Program-made: the position numbers and the translations under genes | Notes under the pieces: generated by a model | Told to the model about the DNA's origin: nothing | The model's input: the letters and a program-made list of their open reading frames with translations, nothing else | The model's database searches: none | In this document: piece after piece, positions 1 to 6,660 of the stretch | Position numbering within the stretch: the stretch's first letter is position 1 | Layout of the letters: each line of letters starts with the position of its first letter | NCBI GenBank assembly: GCA_025361325.1 | Contig: JANYAL010000059.1 | Location: 1 to 6,992 of the forward strand | DNA from: Bacteroidota bacterium | GTDB taxonomy: Bacteria; Bacteroidota; Bacteroidia; Chitinophagales; Chitinophagaceae | Length of the DNA: 6,992 nt | Reading direction: 5' to 3'

Positions 1-1
1 A

Positions 2-673
2 TCCGTTCATACGAACGAAGCCTCCGGACTGATCCGTACTGCCATGATACAACCGGGCGTTTATTTTGCCCTGGATGCCCCTTTTGTACGATTGATCGGG
101 CTGTACAGCAATGTACTGGAAGACCCCGGAATCCTGACTCCCAACAATGACGACCAGCAGCTAAAGTTCCTGGTACAACAGCTAAAAGATGCAAAGTCAA
201 GCGGCAAATGCATCATACTGGCCGTGCATCATCCACCGTTCACTTATGGAGGAAAAGGACACAGCGGAAGTCCGGATATGCTTAAACAGATCGACGAGGC
301 CTGCAATACTGCCGGCTGCTGGCCCCATGCCGTTCTTTCGGGTCATGCGCATAATTACCAGCGTTACACGCGAACCATCGGACAGCATGACATTCCCTAC
401 ATCGTTTGCGGTAACAGCGGGCACAATGTTAGATCACTGAATAAACTGGGAAACCCCGTAAGAACACCCGAACCCGTAAAAGTGAATAAGACAGATACCT
501 ATTCCAAGGATATCATCTTTGAGAACTATGACGACAAGAACTACGGATACCTGCGTATCATCTGCAGCGCTGCCACATTAAGGATCGAATACCATGATGC
601 AGAGATCGAGCAGAAAACAGAGAGTGATGCGGTAACGGTTGACTTGAAGACACGTGCCATCACCTGGAACTAA
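2..673 (+). CDS. Calcineurin-like / purple acid phosphatase-like metallophosphoesterase, 3' part only
   Basis: The reading frame is open from the left edge and ends at TAA 671-673, leaving the last 223 residues. The first ATG (position 44) is internal, because in-frame coding sequence precedes it. Two C-terminal metal-ligand motifs of the calcineurin-like metallophosphoesterase superfamily are visible: AVHHPPF, and SGHAHNYQRYTR, which fits the GHxHxYxR pattern of purple acid phosphatases. The N-terminal ligand motifs (DxH, GDxxY, GNHD) and any signal peptide would lie upstream of the window. Proteins of this type usually hydrolyse phosphomonoesters at a two-metal centre and are often exported, but neither substrate nor location can be read here. 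The segment after the last motif ends in a short beta-rich tail (around YGYLRIICSAATLRIEYHD). The gene converges on the Moco operon with 77 bp between stop codons, so a functional link is not implied. The family call is firm; the specific activity is unknown. Confidence 0.85.
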   Translation, partial: SVHTNEASGLIRTAMIQPGVYFALDAPFVRLIGLYSNVLEDPGILTPNNDDQQLKFLVQQLKDAKSSGKCIILAVHHPPFTYGGKGHSGSPDMLKQIDEACNTAGCWPHAVLSGHAHNYQRYTRTIGQHDIPYIVCGNSGHNVRSLNKLGNPVRTPEPVKVNKTDTYSKDIIFENYDDKNYGYLRIICSAATLRIEYHDAEIEQKTESDAVTVDLKTRAITWN

Positions 674-750
674 GAGGTAGTAAAAAGGCAAAGCAGTTTA
701 TGGGATAGCAAGTAAGTGATGAAGTTTATTCATACCTGTCCGATGCATCA

Positions 751-1662
751 CTATGTATCATGCCGGATGCCCTTTGCTACCTGAAACACATGCAATACAT
801 AGGGGAATAGGGCGTCCATGGTCTCATCTGCACCGCGGGGTGACCCGGGTAGCGTAATGACCAGTGTATGCTTGATGAATCCCGCAACACCACGTGATAA
901 CATGGCATAAGGTGTGCGTTGCATACCATAGCTCCGGGATGCTTCCATGATGCCAGGGATCTCCCTGTCGAGCAAGGGAGCTATGGCTTCCGGGGTAACA
1001 TCCCTGTCCGAGAGACCGGTACCTCCTGCAAACAGAATAAGATCAGCCCCCCCAACACTTAGTTGTGTGGCTTTTGCCTGTATACCTGAAAAATCATCGG
1101 GGATGACCTCCAGATCGGCACTTATATTCAAGGCCTTTAGTTTTTCCAGGATCGCCTTACCCGTGCGGTCCTCTTCTTTGCCGGCAGATACTGTGTCGGA
1201 ACATACAATTACCTTGCAATGCAACTCAGATCCTTGTTCAGACCTGTGATCTGTTTTGCCGCCCCGTTTGCTCTCCAGTTTAATGGAAGAAATGGATATC
1301 TCCTTATCCAGGGGTTTAAGCATATCGTACATCGTTAGTGCCGTAACAGCAGCCCCATGCATGGCCTCTACTTCTACCCCTGTCTTGTAAATCGTATGTA
1401 CCTCAACGGTGATGATGATATCCATTCCGTCGATCTCATGATGAATAGACGCATATTCAACGGGAAGGGGGTGACAGTCTGGGATAACATCACTGGTCTT
1501 CTTGACCGCCAGCAGACCGGCCGCCCGGGAGAATTCGAACACATCACCCTTGGGAACCTTCCTGTTCCTGATGGCCTCCATGGTTTCCTGCCTGGAAACA
1601 TGCAACCTGGCAGAAGCGATTGCCACTCTTAAACTGTTAGACTTATGTGTGATATTGACCAT
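751..1662 (-). CDS. moaCB: Bifunctional cyclic pyranopterin monophosphate synthase / molybdopterin adenylyltransferase (MoaC-MoaB fusion)
   Basis: This 303-residue protein joins two Moco enzymes. Residues 1-140 are MoaC: MVNITHKS at the N-terminus, KGDVFEFSRAAG (38-49), IPDCHPL (60-66), KTGVEVEA (93-100), and YDMLK (112-116) carrying the Asp and Lys equivalent to the E. coli MoaC catalytic pair. MoaC converts the MoaA product to cyclic pyranopterin monophosphate. Residues 147-303 are MoaB/MogA-like: SDTVSAGKEEDRTG (155-168), IPDD (187-190), GGTGLSDRDVTPE (213-225) and LPGSPRGADE near the end. Such domains adenylate molybdopterin before metal insertion. The fusion therefore joins an early and a late step. 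I chose ATG 1662 because MVNITHKS matches the usual start of the fused family. An in-frame GTG at 1713 would add 17 unconserved residues and overlap moaE by 22 bp. It is the last gene of the operon, 29 bp after moaE. The MoaB half could instead be classified as MogA. Confidence 0.93.
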   Translation of the reverse strand: MVNITHKSNSLRVAIASARLHVSRQETMEAIRNRKVPKGDVFEFSRAAGLLAVKKTSDVIPDCHPLPVEYASIHHEIDGMDIIITVEVHTIYKTGVEVEAMHGAAVTALTMYDMLKPLDKEISISSIKLESKRGGKTDHRSEQGSELHCKVIVCSDTVSAGKEEDRTGKAILEKLKALNISADLEVIPDDFSGIQAKATQLSVGGADLILFAGGTGLSDRDVTPEAIAPLLDREIPGIMEASRSYGMQRTPYAMLSRGVAGFIKHTLVITLPGSPRGADETMDALFPYVLHVFQVAKGIRHDT

Positions 1663-1691
1663 CGTATTATTCAGTACAACCGTCCCCGGAC

Positions 1692-2138
1692 TCAGGGCTT
1701 GTTCTTCTTCCACTGATGGGATTCATCCCCGAACAGTTCCTTTCCCCATACCGGCAATTCGGCTTTTATCCGTTCCACCAGTTCAGCACAGGCCTCTGTG
1801 GCTGGCTTGCGGTGAGCCGCAGACGTAAACACAAACATACAGATCTCGCCAGTGGGTACCCGGCCCAGACTGTGATATACATGCAAGCAACTCAGGTTGT
1901 ACTGTGCAAAGATATCCTCCCGGATCGTATGCATCTGCTCCAGCGCCATCTCTTCGTAAGCCGTGAATTCAATGGCGGTGACCTTTTTTCCTTCGATGTC
2001 ATCCGCCCTAACCTGTCCTAAAAAGATGCTGTGCCCGCCGATGGCTGTTCGTGACTGGTGTTTTTGAATGCTTTCCGCAATGAAAGAAGCAGTAACAGGA
2101 CCCTGAATGAATATGTTTGCAGGTTTATTATCCTTCAT
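1692..2138 (-). CDS. moaE: Molybdopterin synthase catalytic subunit MoaE
   Basis: The 148-residue product is close to the 150 residues of E. coli MoaE. With MoaD it forms the heterotetrameric cytosolic MPT synthase, which transfers two sulfurs from MoaD thiocarboxylates to cyclic pyranopterin monophosphate. Supporting motifs are FLGQVRADDIEGKKV (39-53, phosphate-binding Arg region), EFTAYEEMA (57-65), VYHSLGRVPTGE (87-98), TSAAHRKPATEAC (105-117) and the C-terminal segment IKAELPVWGKELF. The two catalytic-region lysines appear as K125 and K133. The second sits one position later than in the E. coli FWKRE motif, giving WGKE; from memory this form also occurs in other Bacteroidota. The ATG overlaps the moeB stop in an ATGA, which suggests translational coupling. 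The stop lies 29 bp before the preferred moaCB start. Confidence 0.95.
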   Translation of the reverse strand: MKDNKPANIFIQGPVTASFIAESIQKHQSRTAIGGHSIFLGQVRADDIEGKKVTAIEFTAYEEMALEQMHTIREDIFAQYNLSCLHVYHSLGRVPTGEICMFVFTSAAHRKPATEACAELVERIKAELPVWGKELFGDESHQWKKNKP

Positions 2139-3271
2139 GATAATTCTTTTTTATGAAGCAGGGGCCATTGCAAAACCCCTCCCTTCAGGCTGTATATCTT
2201 TTTTGAATTGCCAAAGGCAGAGGCCAATTCCCCGGCAGCTACCAGGCTGCGCTGGCCAGACTGACAAACGGTTACAACAATACCTGCCTGTATCTGTGAC
2301 AGCTCCCGGCTAAGTTGATGCAGCGGGATATTGACAACATCAAATTTATCAAAGGCAGGTACTTCTCCTGCTTCGCGTACATCTATCACCGCTATATCGC
2401 CGGCCCTGACCAGTTCACTAAAGGTCTTGTAATCGATCTCAAACCCCTTATCCCCCACCCCGCATAAACAGTCATAATCCATTTCCATGAATTCCTTTTT
2501 ATCAGCAGGCATGGAAACGCGGGCATCTCTGTTCACCTGTAATGCCAGTTCATATACCTGGTTGTTGCATGCATTATAGGTCAGGAGCCGGCCATTGAGC
2601 AAGGTACCCATACCGGTTATGCCTTTTATGACCTCATTGGCCATCATAACACCCAGGATACCCGGTACAACACCCAGCACCCCTGCTTCCGCACAGTTGC
2701 TTATTTCTCCTGCCCGGGGGGGACTGGGGAAAAGGTCGCGGTAATTGACCGGTTCATCATGCGCATCGTCCCGGTAATTGAATACGGTCACCTGCCCTTC
2801 GAACCTTGAGACCGCACCAAAGACAAGTGGCTTTTTCATAAGCACACAGGCATCGTTGATGAGATATCGGCTCGAGAAATTATCCGTTCCATCAACCACC
2901 ATATCGTAATCACCGATGATCTCAAATGCATTCTCTACGGTTAGCCTTTTTGGATAGGCGATATATTGTATCTCCGGATTCAGCTGCTCCAGGACCGCTA
3001 AAGCCCTTTCAGCCTTATTCAATCCGATATCATGTACGGTGAAAAGGACCTGCCGGTGCAGGTTGGATAATGACACCAGGTCATCATCTGCGATGCCGAT
3101 GGTTCCGATACCAGCTGCAGCCAGGTACTGTAATACCGGGCATCCAAGACCACCCGCACCAATTACCAGCACTTTGGCCCGCATGAGTTTCTGCTGCCTG
3201 CCAACACCAAAATCCGGGAGGATAATCTGGCGCTGGTAACGATCATATGTGTTAGCTTCATTCATAGTCAT
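2135..3271 (-). CDS. moeB: MoaD-adenylating E1-like enzyme with C-terminal rhodanese domain (MoeB/ThiF/HesA family, MOCS3-like)
   Basis: The 378-residue protein has an E1-like adenylation domain (about 1-250) and a rhodanese domain (about 278-375). The first shows RYQRQIILPDFG (11-22), the nucleotide-binding loop GAGGLG (38-43), NLHRQ with R73, K86, DGTDNFSSRYLIND with D130, and NCAEAGVLG with C193. These correspond to the ATP-binding and catalytic residues of E. coli MoeB, with R73 and D130 at the same numbers. The rhodanese domain has DVRE (297-300) and a loop CQSGQRS with candidate persulfide cysteine C336. The E1 part should adenylate the MoaD C-terminal glycine and the rhodanese part probably supplies sulfur, as in eukaryotic MOCS3/Uba4. 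The zinc-binding CxxC pairs of E. coli MoeB are absent: the first reads N176-Y-R-D179, and no CxxC stands at the second, although a CLC lies at 268-270. ATGA overlaps join it to moaD and to moaE. A second possible ATG is codon 3. Confidence 0.94.
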   Translation of the reverse strand: MTMNEANTYDRYQRQIILPDFGVGRQQKLMRAKVLVIGAGGLGCPVLQYLAAAGIGTIGIADDDLVSLSNLHRQVLFTVHDIGLNKAERALAVLEQLNPEIQYIAYPKRLTVENAFEIIGDYDMVVDGTDNFSSRYLINDACVLMKKPLVFGAVSRFEGQVTVFNYRDDAHDEPVNYRDLFPSPPRAGEISNCAEAGVLGVVPGILGVMMANEVIKGITGMGTLLNGRLLTYNACNNQVYELALQVNRDARVSMPADKKEFMEMDYDCLCGVGDKGFEIDYKTFSELVRAGDIAVIDVREAGEVPAFDKFDVVNIPLHQLSRELSQIQAGIVVTVCQSGQRSLVAAGELASAFGNSKKIYSLKGGVLQWPLLHKKELS

Positions 3272-3498
3272 CCCCCGGAAAAAGGCGGCAACAGTGCCAC
3301 GGTGCTGTTATTGGACAGGCGGGTATTTCCGGTGACTGTCCTGTTATCAAGAGCCATGACAAATGTCATCGCTCCCAGGGCGGGGTACCTGCTGATGAGT
3401 TCTGCTTTCAGGCCATCCGTATCTTCGAGATGATCCAGTACCAGTTCCTGTCCCAGTATTTCTGTAAGCTGCCCAAAAAGAATGACCCTGACCTGCAT
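3268..3498 (-). CDS. moaD: Molybdopterin synthase sulfur carrier subunit MoaD
   Basis: This is a 76-residue ubiquitin-fold protein, slightly shorter than E. coli MoaD (81 residues). It starts VRVILFGQLTEILG, has a central region FVMALDNRTV, and ends LLPPFSGG. The terminal Gly-Gly (75-76) is the defining feature: it is adenylated by MoeB and turned into a thiocarboxylate that feeds sulfur to MoaE. The TGA stop shares bases with the moeB start (ATGA, 3268-3271). The Gly-Gly codons lie just before that start as a run of five G, so they may also help position ribosomes for moeB. The gene begins 43 bp after the permease stop, without a clear Shine-Dalgarno sequence. Placement between MPT-synthase genes rules out the similar carrier ThiS as the better name. 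Confidence 0.94.
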   Translation of the reverse strand: MQVRVILFGQLTEILGQELVLDHLEDTDGLKAELISRYPALGAMTFVMALDNRTVTGNTRLSNNSTVALLPPFSGG

Positions 3499-3524
3499 AA
3501 ATGAGTTTAATCGACTTAAAATCA

Positions 3525-3537
3525 GGAACCCTGTTCC
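3525..3537 (-). repeat. Small hairpin in the permease-moaD gap
   Basis: GGAAC at 3525-3529 and GTTCC at 3533-3537 form a perfect 5-bp inverted repeat around a 3-nt loop. On the transcribed strand it is followed by TGATTTTAAG. It lies 5 bp after the permease stop and 27 bp before the moaD start. It could be a minor mRNA processing or attenuation site, but the stem is short and there is no proper U-tract, so a functional terminator is unlikely. Confidence 0.3.
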
Positions 3538-3541
3538 AACC

Positions 3542-4279
3542 CTAAGCCGTAGTTAACAATAATTTATATGCCGCTACCATCAGCACCACCGAAAGCAGGT
3601 ATTGCAACACAATATGCCTGAAACGCAGTGCACCAAAATAAGCGCCCAGGATACCCCCAGCAAATGCAATGACCACATATATATACATGTTCGCGGTAAA
3701 GTGGATCCCTTTGGCAAATTGTCCGCCCAAACCGGACAATGAATTTACAAAAATAAACAATGCACTGATTGCTGCAGTCTGCTTCATATCTGTCCATTTC
3801 AGTAACAGCAATACCGGCGATAACAGTATCCCGCCGCCAATGCCAATCAGCCCCGACAGAAATCCGATGGCCGCACCAATGAACAATGATAAAAAGGTGT
3901 CGGGCCTTCTCGGCTCAGTTACCAGGTACGTATGGAAGAAAAGGAACCTGATGATGGGTATCAGCAGCAGCAGTCCCAGTATCTTCTTATAGATAAAGGG
4001 ATCGATGGTAATGAGCCCGCCCGCAAAAGCCAGGGGTACAGAGGCCAGGGCAAAGGGCAGGAATATTTTCCATATAAAGTGCCCGCCCCGGTAGAACTGA
4101 AAGAATGCCGTCAGCGACACGAAGAGGTTCAGCAGCAGGGCTGTGGGTTTCATCACGTCCGGGGTAATACTGTATAGTGCCATCAGGGCCAGGTAACCGC
4201 TGGCACCTCCATGCCCTACGGAAGCATAGAGGAATGCGATCGTGAACAAAAGGATATAGAATATAACCAGGCTATCCAT
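3542..4279 (-). CDS. TauE/SafE family membrane permease (putative anion transporter of the Moco operon)
   Basis: The 245-residue protein is very hydrophobic, with about seven to nine membrane segments (roughly 3-21, 42-62, 70-90, 98-116, 130-150, 152-160, 168-186, 198-216 and 224-243). It shows the internal two-fold repeat typical of TauE/SafE proteins. The first half carries SVGHGGASGYLA (20-31) and the second half GFLSGLIGIGGGILLSP (139-155), both of the family's glycine-rich type. Characterised relatives move sulfite, sulfonates or other small organic anions, but the substrate cannot be read from sequence. I chose ATG 4279, which starts MDSLVIFYILL and overlaps the moeA stop by 8 bp. A longer frame reaching 4345 would add 22 polar, unconserved residues inside moeA. 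Its position between moeA and moaD suggests a Moco-related role, such as handling molybdate, sulfite or sulfur compounds; that is inference. Confidence 0.9.
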   Translation of the reverse strand: MDSLVIFYILLFTIAFLYASVGHGGASGYLALMALYSITPDVMKPTALLLNLFVSLTAFFQFYRGGHFIWKIFLPFALASVPLAFAGGLITIDPFIYKKILGLLLLIPIIRFLFFHTYLVTEPRRPDTFLSLFIGAAIGFLSGLIGIGGGILLSPVLLLLKWTDMKQTAAISALFIFVNSLSGLGGQFAKGIHFTANMYIYVVIAFAGGILGAYFGALRFRHIVLQYLLSVVLMVAAYKLLLTTA

Positions 4280-5474
4280 GGAAGATATTATTACCGGGTA
4301 ACAAATGTATCTCCACCCCATCTCCCTTCCTGCACTCAGTAACATTTTCGTCTATGCGGATCAGGCAATTGGCCCGGGCGAAGGAGCTGAGCCGGAAAGA
4401 CTCCTGTGCATCCAGTATAGCAACCGTTTTACCGTTATAGTATCCTTTCAGAAAATGGGTAAGACCAGCTGCCTTTTTAAACGGATGCAATAATCCGGCC
4501 GTTACAACCTGTAACATATTGCCGGTATTGCTTAAAATGCCCAGGGCTGGGATGACATATTCATAAAAGGCCATCAGGACCGAAGCAGGATTGCCGGGGA
4601 GTCCGAAAACATACTTATCCTCTTTCTTGCCGAAATACAATGGTTTGGCCGGCCTTTGCTTTATTTTATGGAATAATTTTTGAACACCATTATTCATTGT
4701 GGCCTGCAGTACATGATCATGATCGCCTACACTGATGCCGCCTGTCAGCAAGACCATATCCGTTTGCCCGAGTGCCTCTTTGAGCACCCCGCTCAGCAGG
4801 AGCAGGTTGTCCTTTGCTTTGATTACCCGCACATCATGTATCCCTAGCTGTTGCAAGGCAGCCTTCAGGGTAAGGGAATTAGATTCATATACCTGGCCAT
4901 GCAGCAAACGGGTACCCGGTTCCTTCAATTCGTCGCCAGTAATGATAATGCTTAGGGAGGGCCGGGGATGTACGCCAAGGGCAGTGATCCCCAGGCTGGC
5001 CAGGAATCCAATGGCGGCGGGGGTAAGCATACTGCCTTTGGGTAAGGCCAGCTGACCTGAACGGATCTCAGCGCCGGCAGGACGAACATTTGAACCAGCT
5101 TTCAGTTGCGCATCGTCTATGCGCAATTCATTTAACTCCAGTTTTGTACGCTCCTGCATGACTACCGTATCGGCCCCTTCCGGAATTGCTGCTCCTGTGA
5201 AAATGCGTATAGCGGTTCCGGTGGCCAGGGTTATACGTTCCGTATCGCCTGCGGCAACGATGCCTGTAACGGTAAGCTTACCAGTACTTACCCAGTCATG
5301 GAATGAAAATGCATAGCCATCCATGGATGATTGGCGGAAAGGGGGAATATCTAATGGAGCATACACGTCCTCCGTGGTAACCAGTCCGGCCGCCTGTTCC
5401 AGGAGGAGCCTGCGTGGTGACAAGGGTGCCGTGTTCTGCTGAATGATATTTTTGGCCTCTGTAACTGAGATCAT
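4272..5474 (-). CDS. moeA: Molybdopterin molybdenumtransferase MoeA
   Basis: The 400-residue product has the length and domain order of MoeA (E. coli 411 residues). MoeA uses adenylated MPT and molybdate to make Moco in the cytosol. Motifs in order are PPFRQSSMDGYA (44-55, D52 equivalent to E. coli D59), RIFTGAAIPEGAD (90-102, T93 equivalent to T100), GSNVRPAGAEI (127-137), TGDEL (179-183, E182 equivalent to E188), YESNS (196-200), LLTGGISVGDHDHV (242-255), KPLYFG (277-282) and LPGNPAS (292-298). A C-terminal beta domain ends the protein, with SSFARANCLIRI near residues 363-374. No key residue appears lost. It starts 90 bp after moaA; the ATG at 5474 is the only reasonable start and gives the standard N-terminal helix. 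The stop overlaps the permease start by 8 bp, so the two are probably translated in concert. Confidence 0.96.
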   Translation of the reverse strand: MISVTEAKNIIQQNTAPLSPRRLLLEQAAGLVTTEDVYAPLDIPPFRQSSMDGYAFSFHDWVSTGKLTVTGIVAAGDTERITLATGTAIRIFTGAAIPEGADTVVMQERTKLELNELRIDDAQLKAGSNVRPAGAEIRSGQLALPKGSMLTPAAIGFLASLGITALGVHPRPSLSIIITGDELKEPGTRLLHGQVYESNSLTLKAALQQLGIHDVRVIKAKDNLLLLSGVLKEALGQTDMVLLTGGISVGDHDHVLQATMNNGVQKLFHKIKQRPAKPLYFGKKEDKYVFGLPGNPASVLMAFYEYVIPALGILSNTGNMLQVVTAGLLHPFKKAAGLTHFLKGYYNGKTVAILDAQESFRLSSFARANCLIRIDENVTECRKGDGVEIHLLPGNNIFHG

Positions 5475-5500
5475 GATACATTATTTAAACGAGCTGCTGC

Positions 5501-5510
5501 ATTCCGGAAT
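5501..5510. repeat. Perfect 10-bp palindrome upstream of moeA
   Basis: ATTCCGGAAT is a perfect palindrome centred about 31 bp upstream of the moeA ATG, inside the 90-bp moaA-moeA gap. Flanking CTG (5497-5499) and CAG (5511-5513) extend the symmetry apart from one unpaired C. It could be an operator for a dimeric regulator or a small mRNA hairpin. No promoter of the Bacteroidota type is convincing beside it; the nearest resemblance on the minus strand is TATTTTCG, one base off TAnnTTTG. Chance occurrence is possible. Confidence 0.3.
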
Positions 5511-5564
5511 CAGGTACGAAAATAAACTTTGAGATCTATTCATCGCTTAGTAGCATTTTACATC

Positions 5565-6545
5565 CTACCCCCCGATGGTGATCATGCTCCTGTTATTGAT
5601 CTCTTCGGCATGTAGTTGCAAAAAATCGGGTGTGAACTGCCCGCCCAATGCTTCGGCCTTTTCCAACACATTCTGCAGGATGAGCGGCAATATGTTCTCC
5701 CCTTTACGCATAGGGGTGAGCAGGTCCGTTTCGGTACGGGAGAACAGGCAGTTCTTCATCCTGCCATCGGCTGTCAGGCGCATCCGGTTACATCCACTGC
5801 AAAAGGGAGCACTCATGGTGCTAATGACCGCAAAAGTGCCGGCATGCCCGGGTACGGTATATTTTTTGGCCGTATCATGCTGTTCATCCGCCAAACGGGT
5901 TATGGTATATTTTGATCCGATTACATCGAGCATTTCCTTCCAGGTGAAAACTTTGTTGCTCTCCCAATGGTTCCCCGTAAAAGGCATGAATTCTATGAAC
6001 CTGATGTGCACCGGGGTATCCCGGGTCCATTCAATAAAATCATTGATCTCATTTTCGTTCACACCCCGCATGACCACCACATTCACTTTCACGTGAAAGC
6101 CATGCGCTGTCATCAGGCGGATATTATCCATCACTTTGCCGAACTGGTCATACCGCGTCATCAATAGAAATTTCTCCGGCTGCAGGGTATCCAGACTGAT
6201 ATTGAGGGCACGGATACTTGAACGCAGAAAGATATCCAGGAAATGATCAAGCCTTGTTCCATTGGTGGTGATGGTAAGGGTAACCGGGAGTTCGGAGAGT
6301 GCCAGAATGATCTCCCCGGCATCTTTGCGCACCAGGGGTTCCCCGCCGGTAAGCCTGATCTTATCAACGCCGTTCGCAACAAAGAGCTTTGCCAGTGCCA
6401 CGATCTCCGCTTTCTGCATGAGCTGGGCAGCAGGGGTAAAAATATAGTCCTGCTCCGGCATACAGTAAAAACAACGCAGGTTGCAATTATCGGTCAGGGA
6501 GATCCGGAGATAATTATGCACCCGGTTGTAAGTATCTGTTATCAT
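5565..6545 (-). CDS. moaA: GTP 3',8-cyclase MoaA (radical SAM)
   Basis: The 326-residue protein matches the usual MoaA length (E. coli 329). It catalyses the first Moco step, radical rearrangement of GTP to 3',8-cyclo-7,8-dihydro-GTP, using two 4Fe-4S clusters. The N-terminal SAM cluster motif is CNLRCFYC (C21, C25, C28), followed by TGGEP (66-70) for SAM binding. The C-terminal cluster has C249, C252 and C266 in CSGCNRMRLTADGRMKNC, with R254 and R256 in the GTP-binding region. The protein ends ITIGG. This terminal Gly-Gly is typical of MoaA and is important for activity in characterised homologues. It is the first gene of the operon. ATG 6545 is preferred because ITDTYNRVHNYLRISLTDNC follows the family's conserved N-terminus. 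I see no strong ribosome binding site or promoter just upstream. Confidence 0.97.
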   Translation of the reverse strand: MITDTYNRVHNYLRISLTDNCNLRCFYCMPEQDYIFTPAAQLMQKAEIVALAKLFVANGVDKIRLTGGEPLVRKDAGEIILALSELPVTLTITTNGTRLDHFLDIFLRSSIRALNISLDTLQPEKFLLMTRYDQFGKVMDNIRLMTAHGFHVKVNVVVMRGVNENEINDFIEWTRDTPVHIRFIEFMPFTGNHWESNKVFTWKEMLDVIGSKYTITRLADEQHDTAKKYTVPGHAGTFAVISTMSAPFCSGCNRMRLTADGRMKNCLFSRTETDLLTPMRKGENILPLILQNVLEKAEALGGQFTPDFLQLHAEEINNRSMITIGG

Positions 6546-6660
6546 ACGAGTTAATGTCCCTGTTGGAAAGACTAAGTTACATTAGATTGGGTATTTTAAT
6601 AGTAAGATGCGTTGAATGGGTGATTTGGTGAATAGTGAATGACAGTTCAAATCCTGAATT

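Noticed and set aside
715..752. Inverted repeat AGTGATG / CATCACT between the convergent stop codons, considered as a bidirectional terminator
   Set aside because: The stem is 7 bp with a 24-nt loop, it reaches into the moaCB stop codon, and there is no T-tract on either strand. The 77-bp gap has no convincing terminator.
1663..1713. N-terminal extension of the MoaC-MoaB protein from GTG 1713
   Set aside because: The 17 added residues show no MoaC similarity and the frame would overlap moaE by 22 bp; MVNITHKS from ATG 1662 matches the family start. It is not fully excluded.
4280..4345. Longer start of the permease at 4345
   Set aside because: The extra 22 residues lie wholly inside moeA, are not hydrophobic in the way a first membrane segment would be, and are not expected in the family; ATG 4279 is tightly coupled to the moeA stop.
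5575..6096. Long plus-strand open frame of 173 codons opposite moaA
   Set aside because: It is antisense to a gene with all MoaA motifs intact, and its translation is low-complexity and resembles no family.
6546..6660. Moco riboswitch in the moaA leader
   Set aside because: I could not identify the paired elements expected of that motif next to the moaA start, the motif is mainly known outside Bacteroidota, and the region is AT-rich with little structure. A covariance-model search would settle it.
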